Made by a program: the position numbers and the translations under genes
From: Siphonobacter curvatus
GTDB taxonomy: Bacteria > Bacteroidota > Bacteroidia > Cytophagales > Spirosomataceae
Direction of reading: 5' to 3'
DNA: 64,000 nt
Assembly: GCF_002943425.1 (NCBI RefSeq)
Contig: NZ_PTRA01000001.1
Location: forward strand, 1,612,001-1,676,000
The notes under the pieces: generated by a model
Databases searched by the model: none
Told to the model about the DNA's origin: nothing
The model's input: only the letters and a program-made list of their open reading frames with translations
Shown here: piece after piece, positions 28,298 to 37,011 of the stretch
How positions within the stretch are numbered: the first letter of the stretch is position 1
Layout: each line of letters starts with the position of its first letter

Positions 28298-29548
28298 TTA
28301 AGCCGTTGGTTTAGCGAATTTCGCACCGAAAATAAAGATCACCGCGTAACAGATGATGGGCAGATAATACGCAGAAGCTACGTCCGTGTTAGCAATCGTT
28401 CCCATGATGTAGGGAAAGAAAGCTCCACCAACCACACCCATCGAAATGAATGAAGACCCCTGTTGCGTATGGCGACCCAGATCTTTCAATCCAAGACTGA
28501 AGATCGTAGGGAACATGATACTAAAGAAGAAGTTCAGCATCAGCAAAGCGATAAACGACGGCCAGCCAAAGCTTTGAGCCACGATCAGACACATCAGAAT
28601 ATTACCTAGTGCAAAGGCAGCCAGCAGTTTATTCGGAGCAATGTATTTCATCAGGAAGGTTCCTACAAAACGACCTACGGTCATCATCACCATACTAAAG
28701 GCGAAGTAGTAACCAGCCGTTTCGTCAGAGAAGCCCATTTTCTCGTGGCCGTAGTTGATGAAGTACGCCCAGGTACCGCCTTGAGCTGCGGCGTTGAAAA
28801 ACTGAGCAATGGCCGCCCACACAAAATGACGGTGTTGAAAAAGCTTTTTCTCACTTTTAAAAGCTTCGGGATGGGCTGCGTACGCCTCGGGCGATACAGC
28901 GTGAGCATCCTGAAATACCGGAACTTTCACAAACGAAAACAGCACGGCAATCCCGGCAATCACAAAACCAATAATCAGATACAGAGATTTAACCGATTCA
29001 AGATCGTGGCTTTCACTGCCTTCCCGTAACAGCAGATACGTACCAACGAGGGGTCCAATGATGGTACCGAGACCGTTGAAAGACTGGGCGAAGTTGATTC
29101 GCTGGTCACTCGTACGTTCGTCGCCCAGACCCGCTACGAAAGGGTGAGCAACGGTTTCAAGCGTCGCCAGTCCGCAGGCCAGAATGAACAGAGCAATTCG
29201 GAAGAATCCGAAGGATTCCGAACTCGCTGCCGGAATGAACAAAAAGGCCCCGCATGCGTACAGAATCAAACCCAGCAGTACGCCGTTTTTGTAACCGAAT
29301 TTTTTCATGAAAAATCCGGCAGGCAAACTCATAATGGCATACGCTCCGAAAATGGAAAACTGAACCAGTCCGGAGTCGGCCTTGGATACGTGCAGAACGT
29401 TCTGAAAGTGTTTATTGAGTACATCGCCCATGGAGATTGCAAAGCCCCAGAGCATAAATAAAGAAGTAACAAAAACGAGTGTGACGAGGTATTTCTTCTC
29501 GGTAAACTTTGCTTTTTGTTCCGATGCGGCTAGTGTAGAATGAGCCAT
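28298..29548 (-). CDS. Sugar:H+ symporter, FucP/GluP-type MFS permease
   Basis: A 416-aa protein with 12 predicted helices. The FHS-family pattern is clear: VTSLFMLWGFAISMGDVLNKHFQ in helix 1, then FGAYAIMSLPAGFFMKKFGYKNGVL and ETVAHPFVAGLGDE. Members take up fucose, glucose or galactose with protons. The exact sugar cannot be called. A minus-strand TATTTTTG (29585-29578) is a possible promoter element. The alpha-galactosidase at 7.4 kb is far away, so a link is only speculative. Confidence 0.9.
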   Translation of the reverse strand: MAHSTLAASEQKAKFTEKKYLVTLVFVTSLFMLWGFAISMGDVLNKHFQNVLHVSKADSGLVQFSIFGAYAIMSLPAGFFMKKFGYKNGVLLGLILYACGAFLFIPAASSESFGFFRIALFILACGLATLETVAHPFVAGLGDERTSDQRINFAQSFNGLGTIIGPLVGTYLLLREGSESHDLESVKSLYLIIGFVIAGIAVLFSFVKVPVFQDAHAVSPEAYAAHPEAFKSEKKLFQHRHFVWAAIAQFFNAAAQGGTWAYFINYGHEKMGFSDETAGYYFAFSMVMMTVGRFVGTFLMKYIAPNKLLAAFALGNILMCLIVAQSFGWPSFIALLMLNFFFSIMFPTIFSLGLKDLGRHTQQGSSFISMGVVGGAFFPYIMGTIANTDVASAYYLPIICYAVIFIFGAKFAKPTA

Positions 29549-29758
29549 GAAGAGCGGTTTTAGAATGCTTTGACTGACAAAAATAGACCTCCTGACTTAT
29601 AAACTAGCCTTTGTCCCTTAATTATTCGTATTTTTAGATTAGTACAGGATTATCCAAAGAATAAAAGAGCTAGAGAGAAAAGCTTAGCGAGGATTTACAT
29701 AATTCTGGAGATTGTTTACAAAACGATTGAAAAATCAGCGAGATACGGAAATACAATT

Positions 29759-29766
29759 TACCTTTG
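29759..29766 (+). promoter_or_regulatory. Promoter -7 element for the HYC_CC_PP gene
   Basis: TACCTTTG at 29759-29766, 20 nt before the ATG, is a candidate promoter of the metal-handling island. Confidence 0.45.
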
Positions 29767-29785
29767 TACCTAAATCATCTACGGC

Positions 29786-30229
29786 ATGAAACCGTCGTTA
29801 CTTTTCCGCTTGTTTAACGTCTTTATGGTGCTGATCGTCCTGATCAGTTCTACTGGTTTCGGCTTGGTGGAGCACACGTGCCATATCCGGAACAAGAAGA
29901 AAGTATCGCTGGTGTCGATGGATAAGAAGAGCTGCCCTGCCTGTACAAAGAATGGCAGTTCAACGCCAACGCATCAGACCTTCAAAAAGCAAAAATGCTG
30001 TGAGGAAGAAGTACGGTACGAACACGTTCCGTATACCTCGTCGCTAACCAAGCTGGCGGCCAAATTCGTGAAAATGGTCGTAGAGTTTACGGCTCATTTT
30101 GCGTTTACCTTCTTTCAGTTACTGACCGAAGCCATTCAGTCGCTACTCTACGGTACGGCTTCGGCTCGGGCGGCGGTCCCGCTAGCGGGGCGTACCCTGC
30201 TTTCCTTTGTCCAATCTTTCCTAATTTGA
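29786..30229 (+). CDS. HYC_CC_PP family membrane-anchored Cys/His protein
   Basis: A 147-aa Bacteroidota-type protein. A hydrophobic N-terminal segment (about 8-27) is followed by EHTCHIRNKK (Cys31), a CPAC pair (Cys50, Cys53) and a Cys-Cys pair in KQKCCEEEV (72-73). This fits the HYC_CC_PP family. The spaced Cys and His residues suggest metal binding. It is the first gene of the putative copper island; the next start codon (30306) is 76 nt on, with no terminator in between. Function is not established. Confidence 0.8.
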   Translation: MKPSLLFRLFNVFMVLIVLISSTGFGLVEHTCHIRNKKKVSLVSMDKKSCPACTKNGSSTPTHQTFKKQKCCEEEVRYEHVPYTSSLTKLAAKFVKMVVEFTAHFAFTFFQLLTEAIQSLLYGTASARAAVPLAGRTLLSFVQSFLI

Positions 30230-30305
30230 GTACGGCTGGTTGATCGTAACCTTCGGAGCCTGGCTTCGAAGACGAATCCTTTTTGTTCAACAAAGCCATC
30301 ATTTT

Positions 30306-32516
30306 ATGTTTTTTCAGCGAATACGATTCACTGGAGTATTGCTCCTGTGGAGTGTTTCGGCTGCTTTTGCTCAAACGTTAACGGGGAAAGTAGCTGAAGC
30401 CGACGGCAAAAACGAGCCGCTGGTTGGAGCAAACGTCTACTGGCTCGGTACGTCCATTCATACGCAAACCGATCCGGAGGGAGCCTTTTCCATTCCCAAA
30501 ACTGTCGATCAACGCCGACTGGTAGTCTCGCTGGTGGGTTACCAAAGCGATACTTTAATGATTGATTCGCTGACTTCGGTAACGATTTATCTGAAATCGA
30601 CGAATCAGTTGCAGGAAGTTACTGTCACGAGTTCGGCCACCAGTATCGACCGCCTTAATCCCATTCAAACGGAAATTATTACCAGCAAGGCCCTGGCGAA
30701 AGCCGCCTGTTGTAACCTCTCGGAAAGCTTTGAAACCAATGCTTCCGTATCAGTCAATTACGGAGACGCTGTAACCGGAGCCAAGCAGATTCAGTTGCTC
30801 GGACTGGCCGGAAATTACGTCCAGATCAACACCGAAAATATTCCCAACATCCGGGGCCTGAATACTACGTTCGGTTTGAATTATACGCCAGGCACCTGGA
30901 TCAGCTCCATCGATGTATCCAAGGGCGTGGGTAGCGTCGTGAACGGTTATGAAGCCATGACCGGAGCCATTAATATCGAGCTGGCCAAACCCGACGGTCC
31001 CGATAAACTTTTTTTGAACGGCTACGTCAACAGCTTTGGTCGGGGTGAGCTGAATCTGAATCTGGCTCGCAAACTCAACGAAAAATGGTCGGTGGGTTTA
31101 CTGAGTCATGGAAGCACGCTGCAAAACCGCATTGACAAAAACGGCGACGGCTTTCTGGATGTGCCTCTGTACTCGCAGGCCAATGTGATCAATCGCTGGA
31201 AGTATCAGTCCGACCGCTGGATGACGCAATTTGGCGTGAAGGCTTTGTACGAAGACCGGACGGGTGGACAAACTCAGGCGGGCAAAGACCGCCCCGGCGT
31301 GTACGAATTTGGTAACCTGACCCGCCGCGTGGAAGTATTCAGCAAGACCGCTCAATTATTTCCCTCCAAACCCTACAAAGGGGTAGCCTTGATTTTGAAT
31401 GGCGTCTACCACGATGCGTCGGCCCGGTTTGGATTGCGAAATTATTCGGGTATCCAGCAGACTTTGTACGGAAACCTGATTTATCAGAATATCATCGGCG
31501 ATACGCGGCATACGTATAAGGCCGGAGCGAGTTTCATGCTGGATGATTACAACGAGCGTTTCCAGGATTCAACGTTCACGCGGAAAGAACTCGTGCCGGG
31601 CCTGTACGGCGAGTATACCTACACCATTCCCGAGAAACTAACGCTGGTAGCGGGTGGTCGGGTGGACTTTCACAATCTGTACGGAACCCGGTTTACGCCG
31701 CGAGTACACCTATTGTACCACCTGCCCGCTGAATTCGATCTGCGACTGAGTGTCGGAAAAGGCTGGCGAGTGGCGAATGCCGTAGCCGAAAACTACGGGA
31801 TGCTCGTCAACTCTCGCACGTGGTCGGTACTGGATCGGCGGCTGAACCCGGAAGAAAGCTGGAACTACGGAGTGGGTCTGACGAAAGCCTTGCAATGGTT
31901 TGGCCGCAAGGGAAATTTCACGCTGGATTTTTATCGAACGGACTTCCAGAACCAGCTCATCATCGATATGGAAACGGCGGACCGGATTTCGGTGTACAAC
32001 CTGCGGGGAGCGAGTTTCGCTAATAGTTTTCAAGTAGAATGGAACATCGAGCCGCTGCCGCGTACGGAGGTTAAATTGGCGTATCGCTGGTTCGACGTTC
32101 AGCAAAGCGTACAAACGCCCGGCGGCGAAACGGTACTCTTACCCAAGATGTTCGTCAACCGGGATCGGGTGTTGTTCAACGTGGGTTGGGCGAGTGACAA
32201 ATACGAAAAATGGAAAGTAGACTTTACCTGGCAGTGGAACGGTCGGCGACGGATTCCAAATACCGATCATAGTCACGATGGTACACTGACCTCCGTATAC
32301 GCTCCGGCTTTTTCCAATTTCAATGCTCAGGTAACCAAGAATTTCCGAACCTGGGCCTTGTACGTAGGCGGTGAAAACCTGGCTAATTTCACTCAGAAAA
32401 ATCCAATCATCGGAGCAAACGATCCGTTCGGAAAAAACTTCGACGCCTCCATGGTCTGGGGCCCTGTCATCGGAAGAATGATCTACGTGGGATTTCGGTA
32501 TAAAATTGGGGAGTAG
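30306..32516 (+). CDS. TonB-dependent outer-membrane receptor with Cys-Cys plug motif
   Basis: A 736-aa receptor. The signal peptide ends AAFAQ (about 22). A CarboxypepD_reg-like domain comes next (about 23-110), then the plug domain and a 22-strand barrel ending MIYVGFRYKIGE. Early in the plug KAACCNLSESFETNASV places an Ala-Cys-Cys pair where most receptors have none; related Bacteroidota receptors carry the same ACCNLSESFE motif and are seen beside HMA domains. Copper or another soft metal as substrate is inference from motif and neighbours. ATG 30306 is preferred to the upstream frame opening at 30240. Confidence 0.9.
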   Translation: MFFQRIRFTGVLLLWSVSAAFAQTLTGKVAEADGKNEPLVGANVYWLGTSIHTQTDPEGAFSIPKTVDQRRLVVSLVGYQSDTLMIDSLTSVTIYLKSTNQLQEVTVTSSATSIDRLNPIQTEIITSKALAKAACCNLSESFETNASVSVNYGDAVTGAKQIQLLGLAGNYVQINTENIPNIRGLNTTFGLNYTPGTWISSIDVSKGVGSVVNGYEAMTGAINIELAKPDGPDKLFLNGYVNSFGRGELNLNLARKLNEKWSVGLLSHGSTLQNRIDKNGDGFLDVPLYSQANVINRWKYQSDRWMTQFGVKALYEDRTGGQTQAGKDRPGVYEFGNLTRRVEVFSKTAQLFPSKPYKGVALILNGVYHDASARFGLRNYSGIQQTLYGNLIYQNIIGDTRHTYKAGASFMLDDYNERFQDSTFTRKELVPGLYGEYTYTIPEKLTLVAGGRVDFHNLYGTRFTPRVHLLYHLPAEFDLRLSVGKGWRVANAVAENYGMLVNSRTWSVLDRRLNPEESWNYGVGLTKALQWFGRKGNFTLDFYRTDFQNQLIIDMETADRISVYNLRGASFANSFQVEWNIEPLPRTEVKLAYRWFDVQQSVQTPGGETVLLPKMFVNRDRVLFNVGWASDKYEKWKVDFTWQWNGRRRIPNTDHSHDGTLTSVYAPAFSNFNAQVTKNFRTWALYVGGENLANFTQKNPIIGANDPFGKNFDASMVWGPVIGRMIYVGFRYKIGE

Positions 32517-32668
32517 AGTAGACTAGTTTTCAACGGTCCGCCGCTGCGGTTGACGGTTTCCAGTTTTCAATGAATTGAGACCCAGTCAAAACGGAAGTTA
32601 AGTTTTAAGTACGATTGTGACAGCTATTTTAACTGAAAACCGTCAACAGTAAACCGACAACTGAAACA

Positions 32669-33214
32669 ATGAAATTATACATCAAAAACATGGTTTGCGA
32701 TCGCTGCAAGCTGGTGGTTCGGCAAACTTTGGAAGACCTGGGCATGACGCCAGAACGCGTCGAACTGGGTGAAGTGGAAGTAAACGGTGACGTGCCGGAC
32801 TGGTCCCGCCTGCAACAGCGACTGGAGCAACTGGGCTTTGAACTCCTGGAAGATAAACGCAAGCAACTCGTCACCCAGATCAAACGGCTGGTGCTGGCGT
32901 ATATCAACCAGCCCGCCCGGCAGAACCTGTCGGACTATCTGGCCGAGCAGCTTAACCGTGAGTACAGTGCGTTAAGCAAGCTGTTTTCGGAAAGTGAACA
33001 GCAAACCATCGAGCAGTACGTGATTCGACTGAAAATCGAGAAGGCAAAGGAATTACTCAGCTATCGGGAACGCAACCTCAGTGAAATTGCCGATGAATTA
33101 GGATACAGCAGCGTTGCTCATTTGTCGAATCAGTTCAAAAAAGTGACGGGAGTAACGCCCAGTCAATTTCGACTCACCGAGGCCGTAAACCGGCAGTCAC
33201 TCGATCAGATCTGA
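32669..33214 (+). CDS. AraC-family regulator with N-terminal HMA-like domain
   Basis: A 181-aa protein. Residues 1-70 resemble a heavy-metal-associated ferredoxin-like fold, starting MKLYIKNMVCDRCKLVV with a CxxC pair (Cys10, Cys13). Residues about 85-175 form an AraC DNA-binding domain with two helix-turn-helix motifs: RNLSEIADELGYSSVAHLSNQFKKVTGVTPSQFR. It is therefore a candidate one-component metal sensor. It is placed between the TonB receptor and the His-rich outer-membrane protein. The fusion recurs in Bacteroidota, but no ligand or target is known to me. Confidence 0.88.
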   Translation: MKLYIKNMVCDRCKLVVRQTLEDLGMTPERVELGEVEVNGDVPDWSRLQQRLEQLGFELLEDKRKQLVTQIKRLVLAYINQPARQNLSDYLAEQLNREYSALSKLFSESEQQTIEQYVIRLKIEKAKELLSYRERNLSEIADELGYSSVAHLSNQFKKVTGVTPSQFRLTEAVNRQSLDQI

Positions 33215-33270
33215 CGAAATCGTATAAAAGCCATCCAGAATCCTGTAAAAAGGGTGATACGGTGCGTAAG

Positions 33271-33278
33271 TACTTTTG
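33271..33278 (+). promoter_or_regulatory. Promoter -7 element for the His-rich outer-membrane protein gene
   Basis: TACTTTTG at 33271-33278, 41 nt before the ATG. Confidence 0.4.
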
Positions 33279-33318
33279 TTGAATCCGGAAAACGAACCCA
33301 GTTTTTCCCTACAAAGCC

Positions 33319-34653
33319 ATGAAAAGTTACCTCATTATTGGATTGCTGACCGTATCAAGCTCCGTATGGGCTCAGCACGAGCCGCATCACATGCACGCCG
33401 ACAGTACAAAAAAGCCGATGGTTCACCACGATTCCACGGCTCATGGACGTATGCACGAGCATACCATGACGCATTTGTACTCGCTGAGCCTGCCCATGAA
33501 CCGGAATGGTTCGGGTACGGGCTGGCAACCCGATGCGACACCTTTGTACGCCTGGATGGCCCATCGGTCGAAGTGGATGTACATGGTTCACGGAAGCGTT
33601 TTTCTGCGGTACACGGCTCAGAATTTTACGAATTCCGGTAAGCGGGGGCAGGATAACCGAATCTCGGCACCGAACTGGGTGATGGGGATGGCTCAGCGAC
33701 AAGTGGGCAAAAACGGACTCTTTGCGGCTACATTGATGGTTTCGCTCGATCCTTTGACGGAAGGCGGGAATGGGTATCCGCTCTTATTTCAAACGGGCGA
33801 AAGTTGGAATAATCGCCCCTTGATTGATCGGCAACACCCGCACGATCTGATTTCTGGATTGACCGTAGGCTATACCCAACGATTGAGTAAACAGGTGGAT
33901 GTCTCGGCCTACGTCGGCTATCCGGGCGAACCAGCGTTGGGGCCCGTTGCCTTCATGCACCGTTTCTCGGCCTGGAATAATCCGGACGCTACCCTGAGTC
34001 ACCACTGGCAGGATGCGACGCATATTACGTACGGAGTAGCAACGCTGGGCGTACGGGTAGGGCAGGTGAAACTGGAAGGGTCGAGCTTTACGGGACGCGA
34101 ACCCGGCGAAAATCGGTACAATTTCGATCGTCCCCGCTTTGATTCGTATAGCTACCGGGTTTCCTGGAATCCTTCCATGCACTGGTCTCTACAGGCTTCG
34201 AGAGCTTACATTCATTCCCCCGAATCACTTCATCCCAGCGAAAACGTTAATCGAACGACTGCGTCCGTACAACACCTGAAAACCCTGGGCAAAACGAGCT
34301 GGTTGGGTACCACGGCTTCCTGGGGCTACAATGACGCGGGTGATCATCATCAGGAACACTCAATATTATTGGAATCCAATTGGCAACACGCCACCTGGGC
34401 CTTGTACGGTCGCTACGAATGGGTACAGAAATCGGCTGAAGAATTAGTGATACCGGGTAATGCTCTGTATAATGTTCATGCCCTGAGTTTGGGGTACAAT
34501 CATCAGGTGGCTCAGGTTGGCAAATTATGGCTGGTCGCTGGGGTGCAGGGTACAGTTTTCTTGAAAGATCAGGCGTTAAATAACCTCTACGGAAGTACGC
34601 CCGTATCGGGTCAGGTGTATGTGCGACTCACGCCAACCCGCCTGAAGATGTAA
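33319..34653 (+). CDS. Secreted outer-membrane-type protein with His/Met-rich N-terminus
   Basis: A 444-aa protein with a signal peptide ending VWAQ (about 19). Residues 20-55 are packed with His and Met (HEPHHMHADSTKK, MVHHDSTAHGRMHEHTM), a likely metal-binding segment. The remainder is rich in aromatic/polar alternation and ends SGQVYVRLTPTRLKM, consistent with an outer-membrane beta-barrel. No known family was recognised. Its place between the HMA-AraC gene and the copper-storage-like gene suggests periplasmic or outer-membrane copper handling. Confidence 0.75.
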   Translation: MKSYLIIGLLTVSSSVWAQHEPHHMHADSTKKPMVHHDSTAHGRMHEHTMTHLYSLSLPMNRNGSGTGWQPDATPLYAWMAHRSKWMYMVHGSVFLRYTAQNFTNSGKRGQDNRISAPNWVMGMAQRQVGKNGLFAATLMVSLDPLTEGGNGYPLLFQTGESWNNRPLIDRQHPHDLISGLTVGYTQRLSKQVDVSAYVGYPGEPALGPVAFMHRFSAWNNPDATLSHHWQDATHITYGVATLGVRVGQVKLEGSSFTGREPGENRYNFDRPRFDSYSYRVSWNPSMHWSLQASRAYIHSPESLHPSENVNRTTASVQHLKTLGKTSWLGTTASWGYNDAGDHHQEHSILLESNWQHATWALYGRYEWVQKSAEELVIPGNALYNVHALSLGYNHQVAQVGKLWLVAGVQGTVFLKDQALNNLYGSTPVSGQVYVRLTPTRLKM

Positions 34654-34717
34654 AAAGGATCAAACTTCCTTCAACGCTTACATTTCAAACATTATACCAA
34701 CCAAACCTTGATTGCTT

Positions 34718-35053
34718 ATGAACATGGATGCTTGTATCGAGGCCTGTCTGGCCTGCGTGAAAACCTGCGAAGCCTGCGTTACGAATTGTGTAACGAAGAT
34801 GGATCACGACATGGACCGTACCCAGTGTATTCAGTTATGCCGGGACTGTGCCGAAGTTTGTACGACCTGTGCCCGGTTATGTGCCCGGGATTCTCAGTTT
34901 GCCATGGATATGTGTAAACTCTGTGCAGAAGTATGTAAAGCTTGTGCGGCCGAATGCGAAAAGCACGCCCAGCACGGCGACGAAGTCTGTGCCCGCTGTG
35001 CCGAAGCCTGCCGCCACTGTGCGGAGGTATGCGAAAGCATGGTTGCCGCTTAA
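34718..35053 (+). CDS. Four-helix-bundle copper-binding protein (Csp-like)
   Basis: A 111-aa protein with 22 cysteines, mostly as CxxxCxxC on amphipathic helices (for example CIEACLACVKTCEAC, CARCAEACRHCAEVC). This is the pattern of copper storage proteins, whose inward-facing thiols bind many Cu(I) ions within a four-helix bundle. There is no signal peptide, so a cytosolic Csp3-type role is likely. The start is ATG 34718; a TTG at 34712 is a less likely alternative. It sits between the His-rich outer-membrane protein and an exported HMA protein. Confidence 0.92.
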   Translation: MNMDACIEACLACVKTCEACVTNCVTKMDHDMDRTQCIQLCRDCAEVCTTCARLCARDSQFAMDMCKLCAEVCKACAAECEKHAQHGDEVCARCAEACRHCAEVCESMVAA

Positions 35054-35056
35054 TAG

Positions 35057-35087
35057 TGTATCCCGACTGGCTTCAAACCAGTCGGGA
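35057..35087 (+). terminator. Hairpin after the copper-storage-like gene
   Basis: ATCCCGACTGG pairs exactly with CCAGTCGGGAT, loop CTTCAAA, followed 8 nt later by TTTTT. It is probably a terminator. Confidence 0.6.
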
Positions 35088-35089
35088 TG

Positions 35090-35132
35090 CCGTCATTTTT
35101 ACGAATGAAAGTAGCAAAAGGAAAAATGACGG
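35090..35132. repeat. Second inverted repeat ahead of the HMA gene
   Basis: CCGTCATTTTT (35090-35100) is the exact reverse complement of AAAAATGACGG (35122-35132). It lies between the preceding hairpin and the HMA start codon at 35175, so it is placed in the leader or spacer of the HMA gene. Confidence 0.5.
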
Positions 35133-35174
35133 AATGATTTGAAAACCCTCTTTGTTTATCATTTAATCAATATT

Positions 35175-35528
35175 ATGCGTATGTTAAAATCACTCGTATT
35201 CAGCTGCTGCCTCTTATTGAGCGGACTGGTTTGGGCAAAGGACGAACCCAAAACCGTAAAAATCAAAACCTCGGCCATTTGTGGCATGTGCAAAGCCCGG
35301 ATCGAAAAGAATCTGGCTTTTTCGAAAGGAGTTAAAGAATCCAATCTGGACCTAAAAGATAAGGTCGTAACGATAACGTACGACCCCAAGAAGACGAACG
35401 AAGAGCAGATTAAGGAAACCATCATGAAAACGGGTTACGACGCCGACAGCGTACCCGCCGACGCGAAAGGCTACGAAAAACTGCCCGCCTGCTGCAAGAA
35501 AGACAGCAAAATGAGTCACCACGAGTAG
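35175..35528 (+). CDS. Exported heavy-metal-associated (HMA) domain protein
   Basis: A 117-aa protein with a signal peptide (to about VWAK, residue 21) and one HMA domain. Its metal site is ICGMCKARIEKNL (Cys36, Cys39), a CopZ/Atx1-like CxxC. The tail adds LPACCKKDSKMSHHE, with another Cys pair and His-His. It is expected in the periplasm as a copper chaperone or sink. The frame is open from a TTG at 35139; ATG 35175 (or 35181) fits the signal peptide. It is the last gene of the island and has a terminator. Confidence 0.87.
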   Translation: MRMLKSLVFSCCLLLSGLVWAKDEPKTVKIKTSAICGMCKARIEKNLAFSKGVKESNLDLKDKVVTITYDPKKTNEEQIKETIMKTGYDADSVPADAKGYEKLPACCKKDSKMSHHE

Positions 35529-35579
35529 TTTAGTTTACCGTTTTCGGTTTACTAATTTCAGTGGATTGGCGTTAAGAAG

Positions 35580-35629
35580 GAAACCCCAGCGTTATTGAGG
35601 AATTTTGTTCCGAATGACGCCGGGGTTTC
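35580..35629 (+). terminator. Terminator after the HMA gene
   Basis: GAAACCCCAGCGT (35580-35592) pairs with ACGCCGGGGTTTC (35617-35629) with one G-U pair, long loop. No further gene is supported between here and 35795. Confidence 0.6.
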
Positions 35630-35794
35630 GTGTTTGTAGTCTTGAAGGAAATAATTTTGCGGCATGTCGCGTCGGAGACGCTTAACCATTGCTGCACCGA
35701 TCAGTCCATGACGGTTTTAAATCGGTGCAAGCGTACCTTTGTGAAACGTAGTACCTTCGTACCGTTGGGACAAAAACGGAAAACAGCAAACGAA

Positions 35795-36964
35795 TTACTC
35801 CACCAGATGCCCCGAGAACTGAGCGGAGTTATCCAGAATTTTCCCGCCCCGACGAAAACCTAACCCGCAGCCTTCTCCCGCGAAGAAAACCCCCGCCTGA
35901 TAGCGATTACCCTGTGGATCCACCGGAAATTCCACGTATTCCTGATAGATGGAATCCTGTTCTCCGTATTCACCCTCGGCCTGGTCGGTAGCTTTCCCCT
36001 GCGGATCGAGCATTTCTACATTGGCCCCTTCCCGGCCAAAGAGTACTTTCCGAACCGAAGCCTTGCCCGCTAAGGGTTGGGCCTGCGTTTGCAGCAGGAG
36101 CGGATGATTGGGATTCAATTCCCAGAGAACTTTCAAAATAGCCTTGGACTGGAATAGCAGGGTATATGCGGGGTTAATAATTACCGTTTTCCGGTTTTTA
36201 ACCACCTGCGTCAGAATATCCGCCAGATCCGGTTCTTCCCAGGCAATGTATTCCCAAGGAACAAGTTTGAACCAGAAATCAAAGCGTTCAAACGTGCCAT
36301 TTTGCGAATTTTGGCGAAAAAGGCCTTCACTTGGCGAAAATTCCACTTCATCCACGTAGGCATACTCTACATCAAAACCGGCCTCTTTGGCCGCTTCGCC
36401 AATCACCTGTACGTTGGCGTCGTCTTCGGGTGTATCCCGCATGGCCGATACCAGCAGGGTAGGCGTCAGATCAGAGTTGAGATTCCGTAGAATTTCAAAG
36501 TTCTCTACCAGCGATTCGTACAAGGTATTAAACTGAGCGGCTTCGTCGAGCCCGTTGGCCTTCAGGTGGGCCCACTGCACAATGCCCGTTTCGGGGATGC
36601 AGGTAGCTGTATCGGCATTGAACTCAATCAGTTTAATGGGCTTGCCGTCAATGCCTCCAGCCAGATCGAAGCGACCGTACAGGTGCAAATGGCGGTCGTC
36701 GTTCCAGGAGAGTTTGATCAGTTCAATCAGGTTTTCGGGAATGCCCAGTTCCGCAAAACGTTCCTGATCAATCACGGCTTGTCCAGCTTCTACAAATAGT
36801 TCGTACAAATCATTGGCCGCGTCATAATACGCCTGAGCCTCAGTCTGGTTAATACTTACCAACTCATGAGTCAAGTAAGGAAGTGTATCGGAACCCAGCA
36901 TCCAGTCCCAGCCAATTTGACGAAGCTGGGCTTCTGGAGCCGTAGGTAAGGTTTTAATTTTCAT
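35795..36964 (-). CDS. Glutathionylspermidine synthase-like ATP-grasp protein (YgiC-like)
   Basis: A 389-aa protein of the glutathionylspermidine synthase preATP-grasp/ATP-grasp family without the amidase half. FDLAGGIDGKPIKLIEFNADTATCIPETG matches the family core around the D-G...E-x-N-A-D-T motif, and LLVSAMRDTPEDDANVQ follows. Stand-alone members (YgiC/YjfC-like) are thought to make carbon-nitrogen bonds on an unknown, perhaps peptide, substrate. It is directly downstream of a Gly/Ser/Arg-tailed lipoprotein gene, the same kind of pair as in several other phyla. Confidence 0.88.
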   Translation of the reverse strand: MKIKTLPTAPEAQLRQIGWDWMLGSDTLPYLTHELVSINQTEAQAYYDAANDLYELFVEAGQAVIDQERFAELGIPENLIELIKLSWNDDRHLHLYGRFDLAGGIDGKPIKLIEFNADTATCIPETGIVQWAHLKANGLDEAAQFNTLYESLVENFEILRNLNSDLTPTLLVSAMRDTPEDDANVQVIGEAAKEAGFDVEYAYVDEVEFSPSEGLFRQNSQNGTFERFDFWFKLVPWEYIAWEEPDLADILTQVVKNRKTVIINPAYTLLFQSKAILKVLWELNPNHPLLLQTQAQPLAGKASVRKVLFGREGANVEMLDPQGKATDQAEGEYGEQDSIYQEYVEFPVDPQGNRYQAGVFFAGEGCGLGFRRGGKILDNSAQFSGHLVE

Positions 36965-37011
36965 TCGATTGAGGGGATATTCTTCAACAAGTATTCAATA
37001 GATACGTACGC

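Noticed and set aside
35630-35863. A 77-codon plus-strand frame after the HMA gene, containing a TACCTTTG word
   Set aside because: It runs into the 3' end of the ATP-grasp gene, has no domain and starts at the edge of a terminator. The promoter word lies inside the frame rather than upstream.
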